Below are positions 45,907 through 54,362 of a stretch of 64,000 bases of DNA, in pieces. How positions within the stretch are numbered: position 1 is the stretch's first letter; every line of letters begins with the position of its first letter. Both the position numbers and the translations under genes were made by a program. The stretch is from assembly GCA_963669295.1 (NCBI GenBank), contig OY769938.1, forward strand, positions 434,001-498,000, written 5' to 3'. Under the pieces are notes generated by a model. It made no database searches and was not told the origin of the DNA. It worked only from the letters and a program-made list of their open reading frames with translations. This stretch comes from G963669295 sp963669295 (GTDB lineage: Bacteria; Bacteroidota; Bacteroidia; Flavobacteriales_D; CALLUQ01).

Positions 45907-46628
45907 TTACGTTTAAAATGCCAGGTGTAATCGCATCCCCACCCGGCATGCTTGTTGTTTCCTACTGTGCCAAAAAAGTTGCGGGTTAAGGTGTATTTTT
46001 TTTCGTTGCTAAACAGCTTAGAAAAGCCCAAAAAAGATTGGTTGTATCGATATTTATTCACCACTTCAAAGCCATGTTGCACCAGCTGATTTTCTACTGC
46101 TTTGCTTTTTACTTTGTTGAGGCGATACTTGTCTTTACCCACCAACCTACGCACCCCAAGATACAATCGAATGAGCCAACCATAAAAATGAGCCGAATCG
46201 GTATTTTGAATGATGAGGCTGCCTCCTGGCTTCACCAGTTCAGCAATGCGCTGAATGAACTTCTCGGGCGAGTCGATATGCGCCAAAATGCCCAGTGAAA
46301 TAACCACATCAAACGATTGTTCTTCGAGCGATACATTGTAAAAATCGTCGGTAATGATGGCTGTCTTTTCCAGGGCTTGTTCAGGGATTTTTTCGCGCGC
46401 CAGCTCAGTCATGCCACTGGCAAAATCTACCATCACCAATCGTTCGCATTGCGGCAACAGTGGTGCCGAGATATCGCCATTGCCACAAGGCATGTCCAAT
46501 ACATTTCCAAGCTTTCCATCGCCTAAAAAGGCTTGCACATTTTCAAGGCGAATGCGCAAATTATAATCGTAATTTAGGTAGGTACCGGGTTGGTCAAAAA
46601 ATGCTTTTACTTCCTCCGTTCTCGTCAT
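45903..46628 (-). CDS. Class I SAM-dependent methyltransferase
   Basis: The 241-residue protein has motif I VLDMPCGNGDIS near residue 42, followed by an acidic motif II and VISLGILAHIDSPEKF near residue 110, typical of Methyltransf_11/25 enzymes. The C-terminal ~50 residues are specific. It is coupled by 4-base overlaps to the acyltransferase gene upstream and the GT4 gene downstream, so it probably methylates the glycan or its precursor. Confidence 0.8.
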   Translation of the reverse strand: MTRTEEVKAFFDQPGTYLNYDYNLRIRLENVQAFLGDGKLGNVLDMPCGNGDISAPLLPQCERLVMVDFASGMTELAREKIPEQALEKTAIITDDFYNVSLEEQSFDVVISLGILAHIDSPEKFIQRIAELVKPGGSLIIQNTDSAHFYGWLIRLYLGVRRLVGKDKYRLNKVKSKAVENQLVQHGFEVVNKYRYNQSFLGFSKLFSNEKKYTLTRNFFGTVGNNKHAGWGCDYTWHFKRK

Positions 46629-47242
46629 GTGCGTTTGCGAATCAGTTTTAATGGATGTCCTGCATAAAGGCTATAAGGTTCCAGTTTTTTGCTTCCTGTA
46701 ACGGTAGAGTTAGAACCGATGAAAGTACCCTTCGGCACTACCGATCCCATCAGTACTACACATCCTGCGCCTATGCCTGCATCTTCTTCAATGCGTATGG
46801 GTTTGGTGCCCGAACCTTGCTTGCGGTATTCGGTGTTTTTAGCCATGTCGTGAAAGGTGCCTCGAATGCTTACATTTTCTGCAATGGCCGTCCATTTTCC
46901 GATATATATTTCCGAATGGGTACTCAGTATAATGTTGTCGGCCAACAGGGCACGATCGTCGAGTATTAGTTTTCCCTCCCGTCCTATTTCAAAAGTCACC
47001 CAACGGCCTATGGTAACATAATCACCTATTTCGATGTTGCGGTAAGGCACCTCTCTGAATCGCGGCCTGCTTAAACATTTCAGCCCCTTCCCTACTTTAC
47101 AGCCATGCAGTTGCAGGTATAGCTTAAACCAAAACCCACGCCAGCGAAACAAGTTGTTTCTCCACGCTGTTTCTATGTATACAAAGGTACTAATGGCTCC
47201 ACTTTTTTTCCTGCCTGCGTTGCAGCATGCGCTGCAATCCAA
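46625..47242 (-). CDS. Left-handed beta-helix (hexapeptide) acyltransferase
   Basis: The protein has up to 205 residues. From ~residue 65 a hexapeptide pattern repeats (IEIGDYVTIGRWVTFEIG, IYIGKWTAIAENVSI, AGIGAGCVVLMGSVVPKGTFIG), ending in the YSLYAGHPLKLIRKR motif of the WbbJ/LpxA-like acetyltransferases. The start is uncertain. The longest reading begins at a TTG (47242) inside the GT2 gene, overlapping it by 53 bases; a TTG at 47152 preceded by GGAG at a suitable distance is the alternative and would remove the overlap. It is coupled to the methyltransferase. It probably O-acetylates a sugar. Confidence 0.78.
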   Translation of the reverse strand: MDCSACCNAGRKKSGAISTFVYIETAWRNNLFRWRGFWFKLYLQLHGCKVGKGLKCLSRPRFREVPYRNIEIGDYVTIGRWVTFEIGREGKLILDDRALLADNIILSTHSEIYIGKWTAIAENVSIRGTFHDMAKNTEYRKQGSGTKPIRIEEDAGIGAGCVVLMGSVVPKGTFIGSNSTVTGSKKLEPYSLYAGHPLKLIRKRT

Positions 47243-48011
47243 GGCTGTTGGCTAATGTATTAATTATTTTCCTCAACCGTCTTTTACGCTCGCATCGGCC
47301 AATAAGTTGCTTCATGGCTTGTTGATGCCCAGTATTGTACTGCTTCAAAATTTGATATCCTTCGCGGTACGAGTCGCAATTGAGGTTGCTTACTCCCCCC
47401 ATACGGAATACAGTAAGTGCTTGCTCAATGTGTTGAAAATGATAGCCTTTTGTATAGGCGCGCAACAAAAATTCGTAATCGGCAGAGATGCGGTATTGCT
47501 CATCGAAACCGCCTATTTCATCGTATACTTTTTTACACACAAAAGTGGCTGGATGAAGAATGCTCATGGTTTGTTGCATCAACGACAAGTTGGGTGCAGC
47601 AGGTTTAAAATAGCTCTTGCCATTAATTTCCATGAGCTTTTTCATGTGCCCGTAATAAATGTTGGCTGTTTGTTGCTGGTGTGCCGTAGCCACTGTTTGC
47701 AAGGCATCGGGCAAATAATAGTCGTCGGCATTGAGGATGCCAATGATGTGGCCAGTGGCTTTGGCCAGCCCTTTGTTCATGGCCTGGTAAATGCCCCCAT
47801 CGGGTTCACTTACCCAGTAATGCAGTTGCGACTCGTAACGTTGAATAATGTCTACAGTACCATCGGTAGAACCACCATCAATGATGATGTACTGGATATT
47901 GGTATACGATTGCGTGAGCACACTTTGGATGCATTGCTCTACATGAGCAGCACCGTTGTATACCACAGTAATGATGGTGATGAGTGGATGGTTTGACTGG
48001 TTCAAGGCCAT
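47190..48011 (-). CDS. Glycosyltransferase family 2
   Basis: The protein is about 273 residues. The ATG at 48011 is chosen because the conserved GT-A start (ITIITVVYNGAAHVEQCIQS) follows at once; the longer reading from a TTG at 48128 adds an unlike polar leader. It contains the IDGGSTDGTVDII block, the DXD-type ILNADDYYLP and the PDGGIYQAMNKGL motif of WcaA-type transferases. It is the first gene of the minus-strand run down to 40124. Confidence 0.85.
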   Translation of the reverse strand: MALNQSNHPLITIITVVYNGAAHVEQCIQSVLTQSYTNIQYIIIDGGSTDGTVDIIQRYESQLHYWVSEPDGGIYQAMNKGLAKATGHIIGILNADDYYLPDALQTVATAHQQQTANIYYGHMKKLMEINGKSYFKPAAPNLSLMQQTMSILHPATFVCKKVYDEIGGFDEQYRISADYEFLLRAYTKGYHFQHIEQALTVFRMGGVSNLNCDSYREGYQILKQYNTGHQQAMKQLIGRCERKRRLRKIINTLANSLGLQRMLQRRQEKKWSH

Positions 48012-48226
48012 GGGGTAAAGATAGTAAAGCGTGGGAGTATGCTGCGAAGTATGGGTGAGCTTGCTGTGGTAACCACCTGTATTTCTCAACATCAGGCTTG
48101 CTGGGTTGCATTGCTTTTTGAAGTTCAAATTGAATCCTTCAGGAATTTAGGTCAAAACATTTAAGGTTCTTCAAAAATTTTGAACAACAGTATTTTTACT
48201 ATATTACAACTACACTCTAAAAAGGT

Positions 48227-49528
48227 ATGATGCGCTTATTCAAAAAACATATTTTGAGGTATCTAATATACTTGCTGTGGGCATTAATCATTGTTGCAAT
48301 TGAATATTTCTTTTTGGAAAAACCCATCTCAATACCCTGTTTAATCTTACTGTTTATAACAAACGTTGCTGTACTATTTGCTGTTGAAGCATATATCTCA
48401 AGATTTCTTTACAAAAATTATAGTTGGTGGGATTGGAATGGGGGTTTTCTTGATCAGCAAATCACTTGTAGGTGTGATACATGCATAGAATGGAGAAAGA
48501 AAAACTGGATGGCAATTCTAAAGTTCAGGACAATCATCTCACTTTTTCTCATTCTTCCAACAATCACTATTGCACTAAGAAGTCAAATAGAAACAGCTGA
48601 AAAAGAAAGATTAACGCTTACAAGTGAAGTTGCTGCCTTTCAGAAAGAGAACATTCAAGAGGAAGTTAAGCTCTACTTCGACAGTTTAAAAAAGGCAGAT
48701 GAGATTCCAAAATCGTTATACCCTGAATTTAATTTATCAATTATAGAAGGCAAAACCAACGATACAATTATTATAGATTATGGCTATCGATTGGAAGGAG
48801 AATTGAAAGATTTTAAAGAGGGCAGATATATGTGGAGCGAATCAGTAGCTGCATCAGCCTGGATACATTCTTTTGAAGGAATGTTAAATGAGTTTTTGTG
48901 TCATAATATAGAAAGAGCGGATGAAGTTCACCTTAAACTAATTGGCCATGCTGATGGAATTCCCGTTGAAGGACATATCCCATACAAAGGCGAATTCGGA
49001 AATTTTCCAAGAACCATAATTGATGAATCAACAACCTTTTACATCTTAGATGGTAAACCAAAGAAAATAACTTTACGCGAGCAACAATCAATTGGCAATC
49101 CTGAAATAGCTTTTTTAAGGGCTTATGGTTTGAGAGAATATTTAGACACTTATGTTAATCCTTTAATCAATGTTAAAAAGAAATACGCTTATTACGCTTA
49201 TACACAAGAAGATGAAAGTATACGTGGTGGCCAATACAGGAAGGTTAAAGTAATTTTAAGCCTCAACAATGTTCCAAAAATTGCCCAAAAGAAAGAAAGT
49301 CAAAAGAAATTAGAAACTTTTGGAACAATTAGCTTGTTGATTACGCTATTGCTTATTCCGTTTTTTATAGGTGTAGCTGTTAGTTATTATATAAAATGGA
49401 GGGATGCTGAAAAAGAAGAACGACATCGAATTGCTTATAGAAATTTGTGTTTCTTTTATTTATTGGTCGCTATTATTATCACTATAGTTTTTGCCCCTTT
49501 AATTGGGGCACAAGAGATTTTTAGTTAA
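48227..49528 (+). CDS. Multi-pass membrane protein with OmpA/MotB-like domain
   Basis: The 433-residue protein has two N-terminal membrane segments (~9-28 and ~33-52), a small Cys patch (TCRCDTC), a third segment (~96-115) and a helical stretch. A soluble domain follows (~215-335) whose IGHADGIPVEGH ... NPEIAFLRAYGLREYL ... GGQYRKVKVIL order recalls the peptidoglycan-binding OmpA/MotB fold. Two more membrane segments lie at ~362-385 and ~400-425. Placing such a domain between membrane segments is unusual. The gene is visibly richer in A and T than its neighbours, a hint of transfer. No partner gene was recognised. Confidence 0.55.
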   Translation: MMRLFKKHILRYLIYLLWALIIVAIEYFFLEKPISIPCLILLFITNVAVLFAVEAYISRFLYKNYSWWDWNGGFLDQQITCRCDTCIEWRKKNWMAILKFRTIISLFLILPTITIALRSQIETAEKERLTLTSEVAAFQKENIQEEVKLYFDSLKKADEIPKSLYPEFNLSIIEGKTNDTIIIDYGYRLEGELKDFKEGRYMWSESVAASAWIHSFEGMLNEFLCHNIERADEVHLKLIGHADGIPVEGHIPYKGEFGNFPRTIIDESTTFYILDGKPKKITLREQQSIGNPEIAFLRAYGLREYLDTYVNPLINVKKKYAYYAYTQEDESIRGGQYRKVKVILSLNNVPKIAQKKESQKKLETFGTISLLITLLLIPFFIGVAVSYYIKWRDAEKEERHRIAYRNLCFFYLLVAIIITIVFAPLIGAQEIFS

Positions 49529-49685
49529 AAAGCTCTATAAATATCAACTCCATCTTCTCCTTCTCACTTCACCATTGACGAATCACCCCATCCAGGGTGA
49601 TGAATTCCCCAAACAAGGATTTGAAGCACCGCAAGTTTAACTCACCAAATCACGTCAAAAAATACAGTAACCAACAACAACGCTT

Positions 49686-50936
49686 ATGTATTTCTTCCGT
49701 CGCCGATTTGTGCAATATCTTTTACTCATTGCTCCCCTGGCTTTTTTAGCTGCCAGTGCCCCTCAAAAAAGTACCCCTACCACCACTACCGAAGTAGGAA
49801 AATACAGCATTGTAGATACCGGGCAGGAGCGTTTTTTCAACAACCAGTCTGTTATTAAAGCACCAACCCATAACAATGCTTTTTACGGGCAGGATGCTCA
49901 CCACCAGGGCCACCAACCTGCTTACACCAACAATGGCGACGGCACCATTACCGACCAGGTAACCGGACTGGTATGGCAACAAGCATATGAAGTAACCACT
50001 TATGAAAAAGCATTGAAAAAGCTGCGCAACTTCGAATTGGCCGGTCATGCCGACTGGCGGTTACCCACCATTAAAGAGCTGTATTCGCTCATTTTGTTTA
50101 GTGGCAAAGATGTAAGTGGCAAAAACATGAGCCGCGTACCAGCCAGCGGAGTTCCCTTTATCGATACCGAACACTTCGATTTTGACTATGGTTCCAACGG
50201 CCAACGCATCATTGATGTGCAATTGCTTTCGTCGACCATTTACAAAGGCACCACCATGGGTGGGCAACGCACCGTTTTTGGAGTCAATGTAGCCGACGGG
50301 CGCATTAAGGGCTACCCCATTAACGATCCGCGTACCCGCAGTGGAAAAAAATATACTGTACGTTTTGTTCGGGGCAATACGGCTTATGGCAAAAACAATT
50401 TTAAAGCCAACAACGATGGCACCATCAGCGACCAGGCCACCGGGTTGATGTGGGACCAAACCGACAGCAAAAAAGGCATGGATTGGGAAGCAGCCCTGGC
50501 CTGGGTACAACAAAAAAACGACAACAATTACCTGGGGCATAACGACTGGCGGTTGCCCAATGCCAAAGAGCTGCAAAGCATTGTTGACTACAGTCGTTCG
50601 CCCCAGCAAACCAACTCACCAGCCATTGATCCGTTGTTCAACATCACGGCCATTAAAGATGAAGGGCGTAGTACGAACTATCCGTTTTTTTGGTCGTCGA
50701 CCACCCACGAGAATATGCGTGGTGGTGGTTCGGCGGTGTACGTATGCTTTGGCGAGGCACTGGGTTACTTTGGCCCACCCCACTCGTTTCGCAAAACCTT
50801 GATGGATGTGCATGGTGCCGGAGCGCAACGCAGCGACCCCAAAACTGGCAATGCTGCCAACTGGCCACAAGGCCACGGCCCACAAGGCGATGTAATACGC
50901 ATCAACAATTTTGTGCGGTTGGTGAGGGATATATAA
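49686..50936 (+). CDS. Exported protein with two DUF1566 (Lcl C-terminal-like) domains
   Basis: The 416-residue protein has a signal peptide (to ~residue 24). Two related domains follow. The first has NGDGTITDQVTGLVWQQ and ADWRLPTIKELYSL (~78-135); the second has NNDGTISDQATGLMWDQT and NDWRLPNAKELQSIVDYSRS (~240-305). This TGL(V/M)W ... DWRLP pattern defines DUF1566, a C-type-lectin-like fold found in surface and fibre proteins. A binding role outside the cell is plausible. It opens a run of secreted proteins up to 53.8 kb. Confidence 0.78.
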   Translation: MYFFRRRFVQYLLLIAPLAFLAASAPQKSTPTTTTEVGKYSIVDTGQERFFNNQSVIKAPTHNNAFYGQDAHHQGHQPAYTNNGDGTITDQVTGLVWQQAYEVTTYEKALKKLRNFELAGHADWRLPTIKELYSLILFSGKDVSGKNMSRVPASGVPFIDTEHFDFDYGSNGQRIIDVQLLSSTIYKGTTMGGQRTVFGVNVADGRIKGYPINDPRTRSGKKYTVRFVRGNTAYGKNNFKANNDGTISDQATGLMWDQTDSKKGMDWEAALAWVQQKNDNNYLGHNDWRLPNAKELQSIVDYSRSPQQTNSPAIDPLFNITAIKDEGRSTNYPFFWSSTTHENMRGGGSAVYVCFGEALGYFGPPHSFRKTLMDVHGAGAQRSDPKTGNAANWPQGHGPQGDVIRINNFVRLVRDI

Positions 50937-51289
50937 GAGGGAATGTGAGGGAGGAGTGTGAGTATGAAAGGAGGGAGTAGAGAGAAGTGAGGAGGGTATT
51001 AATGGACTCCTGCCTTCGCAGGAGTGGGGATAGGGGACGTGGAGGACATACTGCCCCGATGGCTATCGGGTGCCTGTGCAGGAGTAAGGGTGTGGAAAAA
51101 GGTCACGTAAGGAATGTATAAAAGCAACAAAGTCATTCACCCTATAGTATAGCACTCCCATTTCATTCCCTGCTAAACAGATTTATGGCTTATTTTTCAT
51201 TGCTTTATCAGGAAAAGGAAATACCCAACCGTGTTGTTGCCATTTTCGGCAACGTGCTATTGGCAGAATGATTTGCTATCTTCGCAAAT
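50937..51289. other. Intergenic stretch with REP-like hairpins
   Basis: No gene was seen here. The first third is G-rich. Three short inverted repeats are close together: ACTCCTGC/GCAGGAGT (51006-51025, loop CTTC), CCCGAT/ATCGGG (51055-51070, loop GGCT) and CCTG/CAGG (51073-51082). The last ~150 bases before 51290 show no promoter match. Confidence 0.5.
51006..51082. repeat. Cluster of palindromes resembling a REP or small non-autonomous element
   Basis: A perfect 8-bp-stem hairpin with a tetraloop (51006-51025) is followed 30 bases later by a 6-bp-stem hairpin with a GGCT loop (51055-51070) and a short third palindrome that repeats the CAGGAGT end of the first (51079-51085). The layout is like Bacteroidota intergenic palindromic repeats. 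Whether it recurs elsewhere in the genome cannot be seen. Confidence 0.45.
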
Positions 51290-52234
51290 ATGCCTCTACC
51301 TCGTATAGCCACCATGCTTGCTTCACCAATGTACAGGCTCTTATTATTGCTACTATGCTTCAGCATAATAGGATGTATTCGTCAAAAAAATACCACAGAT
51401 AACAATGGCAGTAAGCAAGTGAGCCACCTCAACGAATTGTTGCAACAATTGGAGTACAACAGTCATTTTAAGCTCCAACCAGGCATGTACAACATTACCG
51501 ACTTAGATACATTAAGCGAAGGGCAATACTACCGTTGGTCGTACTACATTGAAGGCGAAGATTATGGGTGGTACAAAACCATGCTCACCTTTCGTAACCT
51601 CAACAACATTACCATTGAAGGTATGGGCAATGTGCCATCCGACACCAAAATTTATTCGGAAGATACAAAAGCCATTGTGTTGGTGTTTGAAAATTGCAAC
51701 AACGTTACCATTAACAATGTGTGGTTGGGGCACATCACTCCCTCTACTTCGTGTTTTGGCGGTGTAATCAGTGCTGTTAACAGCAGTAACATCACCATCA
51801 ACAATACTCAAATGTATGGCACTGGGTTTTATGGGTTTGAAGTATACGATGCCAAAAAACTATCCTGTACCAATTCCGAAATTTGGGATTGTAGCGGAGG
51901 TGCGTTTCACATGGCTGGTTGCGACACGGTCATCATTGAAAACAGTAAGTTTTATGCCAATACCTCTCGCTCTCATTTCTCTTACCTCAGCAACAGTCCT
52001 TATATCAATATCAACAATTGCAGTTGGACCAACAACAAAATAGAAAACTCAGCAGTAGAACACCAGGCCTTGTTTCGGTTGTGGAATGCGCACCTTACCA
52101 TCAGCAATTCTACCATCAACAACAACCACCTCGAATCGCTGGTGCAACGAAAATCAACCGATACATTTGTGTTGGAAAATGTAGACACTACCAACAACGT
52201 ATTTGAAAAGACTCTTGAGTTTATCGACCCGTAG
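51290..52234 (+). CDS. Predicted lipoprotein with right-handed parallel beta-helix
   Basis: The 314-residue protein has a lipoprotein signal (MYRLLLLLLCFSIIGC) ending in the lipobox SIIGC. Starts at 51290, 51314 or 51329 are all possible, and the longest is listed. Residues ~95-300 show the short repeating turns of a parallel beta-helix (NNITIEGMGN, NNVTINNVWLG, SNITINNTQMYG, DTVIIENSKFY), ending IEFIDP. Such folds bind or cleave polysaccharides. No catalytic motif was recognised. It is convergent with the DUF4157 gene, with a 9-base gap. Confidence 0.7.
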   Translation: MPLPRIATMLASPMYRLLLLLLCFSIIGCIRQKNTTDNNGSKQVSHLNELLQQLEYNSHFKLQPGMYNITDLDTLSEGQYYRWSYYIEGEDYGWYKTMLTFRNLNNITIEGMGNVPSDTKIYSEDTKAIVLVFENCNNVTINNVWLGHITPSTSCFGGVISAVNSSNITINNTQMYGTGFYGFEVYDAKKLSCTNSEIWDCSGGAFHMAGCDTVIIENSKFYANTSRSHFSYLSNSPYININNCSWTNNKIENSAVEHQALFRLWNAHLTISNSTINNNHLESLVQRKSTDTFVLENVDTTNNVFEKTLEFIDP

Positions 52235-52243
52235 GCGTAACTG

Positions 52244-53791
52244 CTAACTGCCTCGATCAGTGTTGCACAGCTCGGCAGCACTGTTGAGCAAGTAAGGCGT
52301 AATTTCCCGATGTTGGCGGGGAATACCTCCCGGAATAGTTTCTTCCATCATATTATTGAATGTAGTACCAGTAGGAAATACAGGATGATGGCTGGAAAAG
52401 AAATTATTGACATGACCGTTGATATTGTACAACCTCGAAGGGTTTCTATTCATTTGTCCACCCAGCTGTGAGCCGAAATGGTCGCTTGGCATGTCTTCGA
52501 TGGTAAAGTGGCTACGAGCATTGCCTCCAATGAGTCCGCCCAACACTGGGATGTGATCGGCATTCAAATCTTGAGGATCAATGCGACGGGCAATGTTGTA
52601 GAAAAAGCGTTGATAGGTATCCTCCATCCAAAAACCGGTAGCAATGGCACGGTTGTAACCAGCCAGGTAACCTATTAAGGCAGAGATGAAGTAGTGGCCC
52701 AAATCAATCCACCCTCCGGTACAGGTATATACAAAGGCATTGCCTGCAGCATCGCGGGCAGCACCTGGATTAAAAGCACTGGCCAGTGCATAAAGGCGAC
52801 TAAGGTTTTGTATTACAGGATGCGTACCAATGAGCAACCCTACTACCAACCCCAACAATCCCCCAGTAATAAAGCCTATCCCTCCTGCCACGAGTGTTGG
52901 AAATGGATTCAGCGCAGTAAGTGGATTCATTAAACCAGGGGTAGCCGCTAATGCAGCCATAGTAACGGCTCCTGTCCACCCAAACATTCGGGCTGCGGCT
53001 GTTCTTGGCGAAGCATCTACATTCCTGATCTGGTTGTTTATTCTACTGAGTACAGTTCTGCTTGGTGCTACCTGGTCGCGCCCTACTTCGCGTTGTATGA
53101 TGGCGCGGTGAATGAGATCGGGCTGAATAGAAGTTTGAATCCCAGTGTTCCTCCCTGTGGGTTGAGCAGCCCCTTGTTGAACGGTATGAGTAAGCTCGTG
53201 TGCCAGCAAATGCTTGCCATCGCTTGAATGAGGGTTGTAATTGCCCTGGTTAAAATAAATGTTACTGCCATGGGTAAAAGCACGTGCACCCAATGCGGTA
53301 TTCATCTGCGTAGCCTGATTACCGGTATGCACCTTTACCCCACTAAAATCAGCCCCTATCTTTTGCCCCATCTCCTCTTGCGTGGCTTTAGGCAAAGCCT
53401 GACCACCACCATTGGAGCGGTTGAGTTGTTGGGTAAGGCCTTGAGGCGCCTCGGCACTGCCTCCCGATAGTTGTAGGTTGGGTTTGCGTTGTAGCTTTTC
53501 TTTTTCCTCACAACTGCTGCATTTCAACTGCACTTTCTCCTCTTCATCAGACATGAGTTGTACCATACCTACCCCATCGGGCATCAACTGCAACTTTTCT
53601 TCTTCTTCTGGCATCAACTGAACTGGTGGTGTAGTTGGCATCATCATTACCCGATCGGCCACCGCATCAGCTTCTTGTTCGTACTTATCGTTCGGAGCAC
53701 CTACCTCCAACTTCATTTGCACCGCTTCCCCCAATTGGTTAAAGCTACGGTCGGTTGCTTGCTGATCGGTTTGTTCTTGTGCCAATGCCAT
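52244..53791 (-). CDS. DUF4157 (eCIS core domain) protein with toxin-like C-terminus
   Basis: The 515-residue protein has the characteristic N-terminal motif VGAPNDKYEQEADAVADRVM near residue 30. Short repeats follow (VQLM-E/D-EEEK-VQL, with a CSSC pair near 91-94). The DUF4157 domain occupies ~125-210 and ends in HELTHTVQQ (198-206), a zincin-type metal motif. DUF4157 proteins are the most common companions of eCIS genes and are thought to be cargo or cargo processors. Residues ~240-515 are a separate domain: a Gly-rich hydrophobic stretch (~298-322, GGIGFITGGLLGLVVGLLIG), then GGWIDLGHYF (~359), SHFTIEDMPSDHFGS (~427) and a soluble tail. The C-terminal activity is unknown; a membrane-inserting or enzymatic toxin is possible. 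Confidence 0.75.
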   Translation of the reverse strand: MALAQEQTDQQATDRSFNQLGEAVQMKLEVGAPNDKYEQEADAVADRVMMMPTTPPVQLMPEEEEKLQLMPDGVGMVQLMSDEEEKVQLKCSSCEEKEKLQRKPNLQLSGGSAEAPQGLTQQLNRSNGGGQALPKATQEEMGQKIGADFSGVKVHTGNQATQMNTALGARAFTHGSNIYFNQGNYNPHSSDGKHLLAHELTHTVQQGAAQPTGRNTGIQTSIQPDLIHRAIIQREVGRDQVAPSRTVLSRINNQIRNVDASPRTAAARMFGWTGAVTMAALAATPGLMNPLTALNPFPTLVAGGIGFITGGLLGLVVGLLIGTHPVIQNLSRLYALASAFNPGAARDAAGNAFVYTCTGGWIDLGHYFISALIGYLAGYNRAIATGFWMEDTYQRFFYNIARRIDPQDLNADHIPVLGGLIGGNARSHFTIEDMPSDHFGSQLGGQMNRNPSRLYNINGHVNNFFSSHHPVFPTGTTFNNMMEETIPGGIPRQHREITPYLLNSAAELCNTDRGS

Positions 53792-53969
53792 GGTTCAATA
53801 AATGTACTGTGTTACAGCACGATGCACAAGGACAGTTTCGATAGCGAAATTCACCTCAAACACCCCCCACAACCAAACCTAACAACCTAAATAACAACAC
53901 TTTACCACTCACCAACCTTCATTGTATTGACAGCACATTATGAGTTTTTATTCAACAATAGGTTTTCAT

Positions 53970-53977
53970 TATATTTG
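53970..53977 (+). promoter_or_regulatory. -7 element for the DUF1801 gene
   Basis: TATATTTG matches TAnnTTTG exactly, 22 bases before the ATG at 54000. The -33 region is T-rich without a clear TTG. The rest of the 208-base gap after 53791 shows nothing recognisable. Confidence 0.4.
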
Positions 53978-53999
53978 ATTGCATCCAAACACCATTGCT

Positions 54000-54362
54000 A
54001 TGAATACCAACCCGAAAGTAGACGAATACCTCGAAAAAAAGGCCCATCCGCTCACTGCTGAAATTCAACGTGTGCGTGAAATCATTTTAGCCACTGATCC
54101 GCAAGTAGAGGAAACCATTAAGTGGAGCAGCCCCACCTTTATGTACAAAGGCAACATTGCCTCGTTTTTTATGAATGCCAAAAAATTCGTGAGCCTCATG
54201 TTTCACAAAGGGGCTACAATCGATAACCCACATGGCTTATTGGAAGGCGACGGTAAAGAAGCTCGGGTAGCTCGTTTTGAGAGCATGGAAGACATTGAAA
54301 GCAAAAAAGACGCCCTGGAAGCAGTCATCAAGGAGTGGATTAAAATGCAAGACCAGGGATAA
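54000..54362 (+). CDS. DUF1801 domain protein
   Basis: The 120-residue protein starts at the ATG at 54000 (MNTNPKVDEYLEKKAHP); the TTG at 53979 lies just behind the promoter element and is unlikely. The family pattern is ILATDPQVEETIKWSSPTF, followed by FMNAKKFVSLMFHKG. DUF1801 proteins form a small alpha/beta fold with no firmly known role, related to the YdhG/intracellular iron-chaperone-like group. It is a single gene with its own promoter. Confidence 0.75.
   Translation: MNTNPKVDEYLEKKAHPLTAEIQRVREIILATDPQVEETIKWSSPTFMYKGNIASFFMNAKKFVSLMFHKGATIDNPHGLLEGDGKEARVARFESMEDIESKKDALEAVIKEWIKMQDQG

Noticed and set aside
47307..47996. 229-codon + strand frame antisense to the GT2 gene
   Set aside because: The minus strand has the full GT2 motif set; the long antisense frame is a codon-bias shadow.
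48170..48184. 15-base palindrome TTCAAAA-A-TTTTGAA upstream of the membrane protein gene
   Set aside because: It could be an operator, but it is AT-rich and short, and chance occurrence in this composition is likely; there is no regulator gene beside it.
49582..49601. Hairpin ATCACCC/GGGTGAT in the gap before the DUF1566 gene, considered as a terminator
   Set aside because: No T-run follows on either strand and the stem is only 7 bp.
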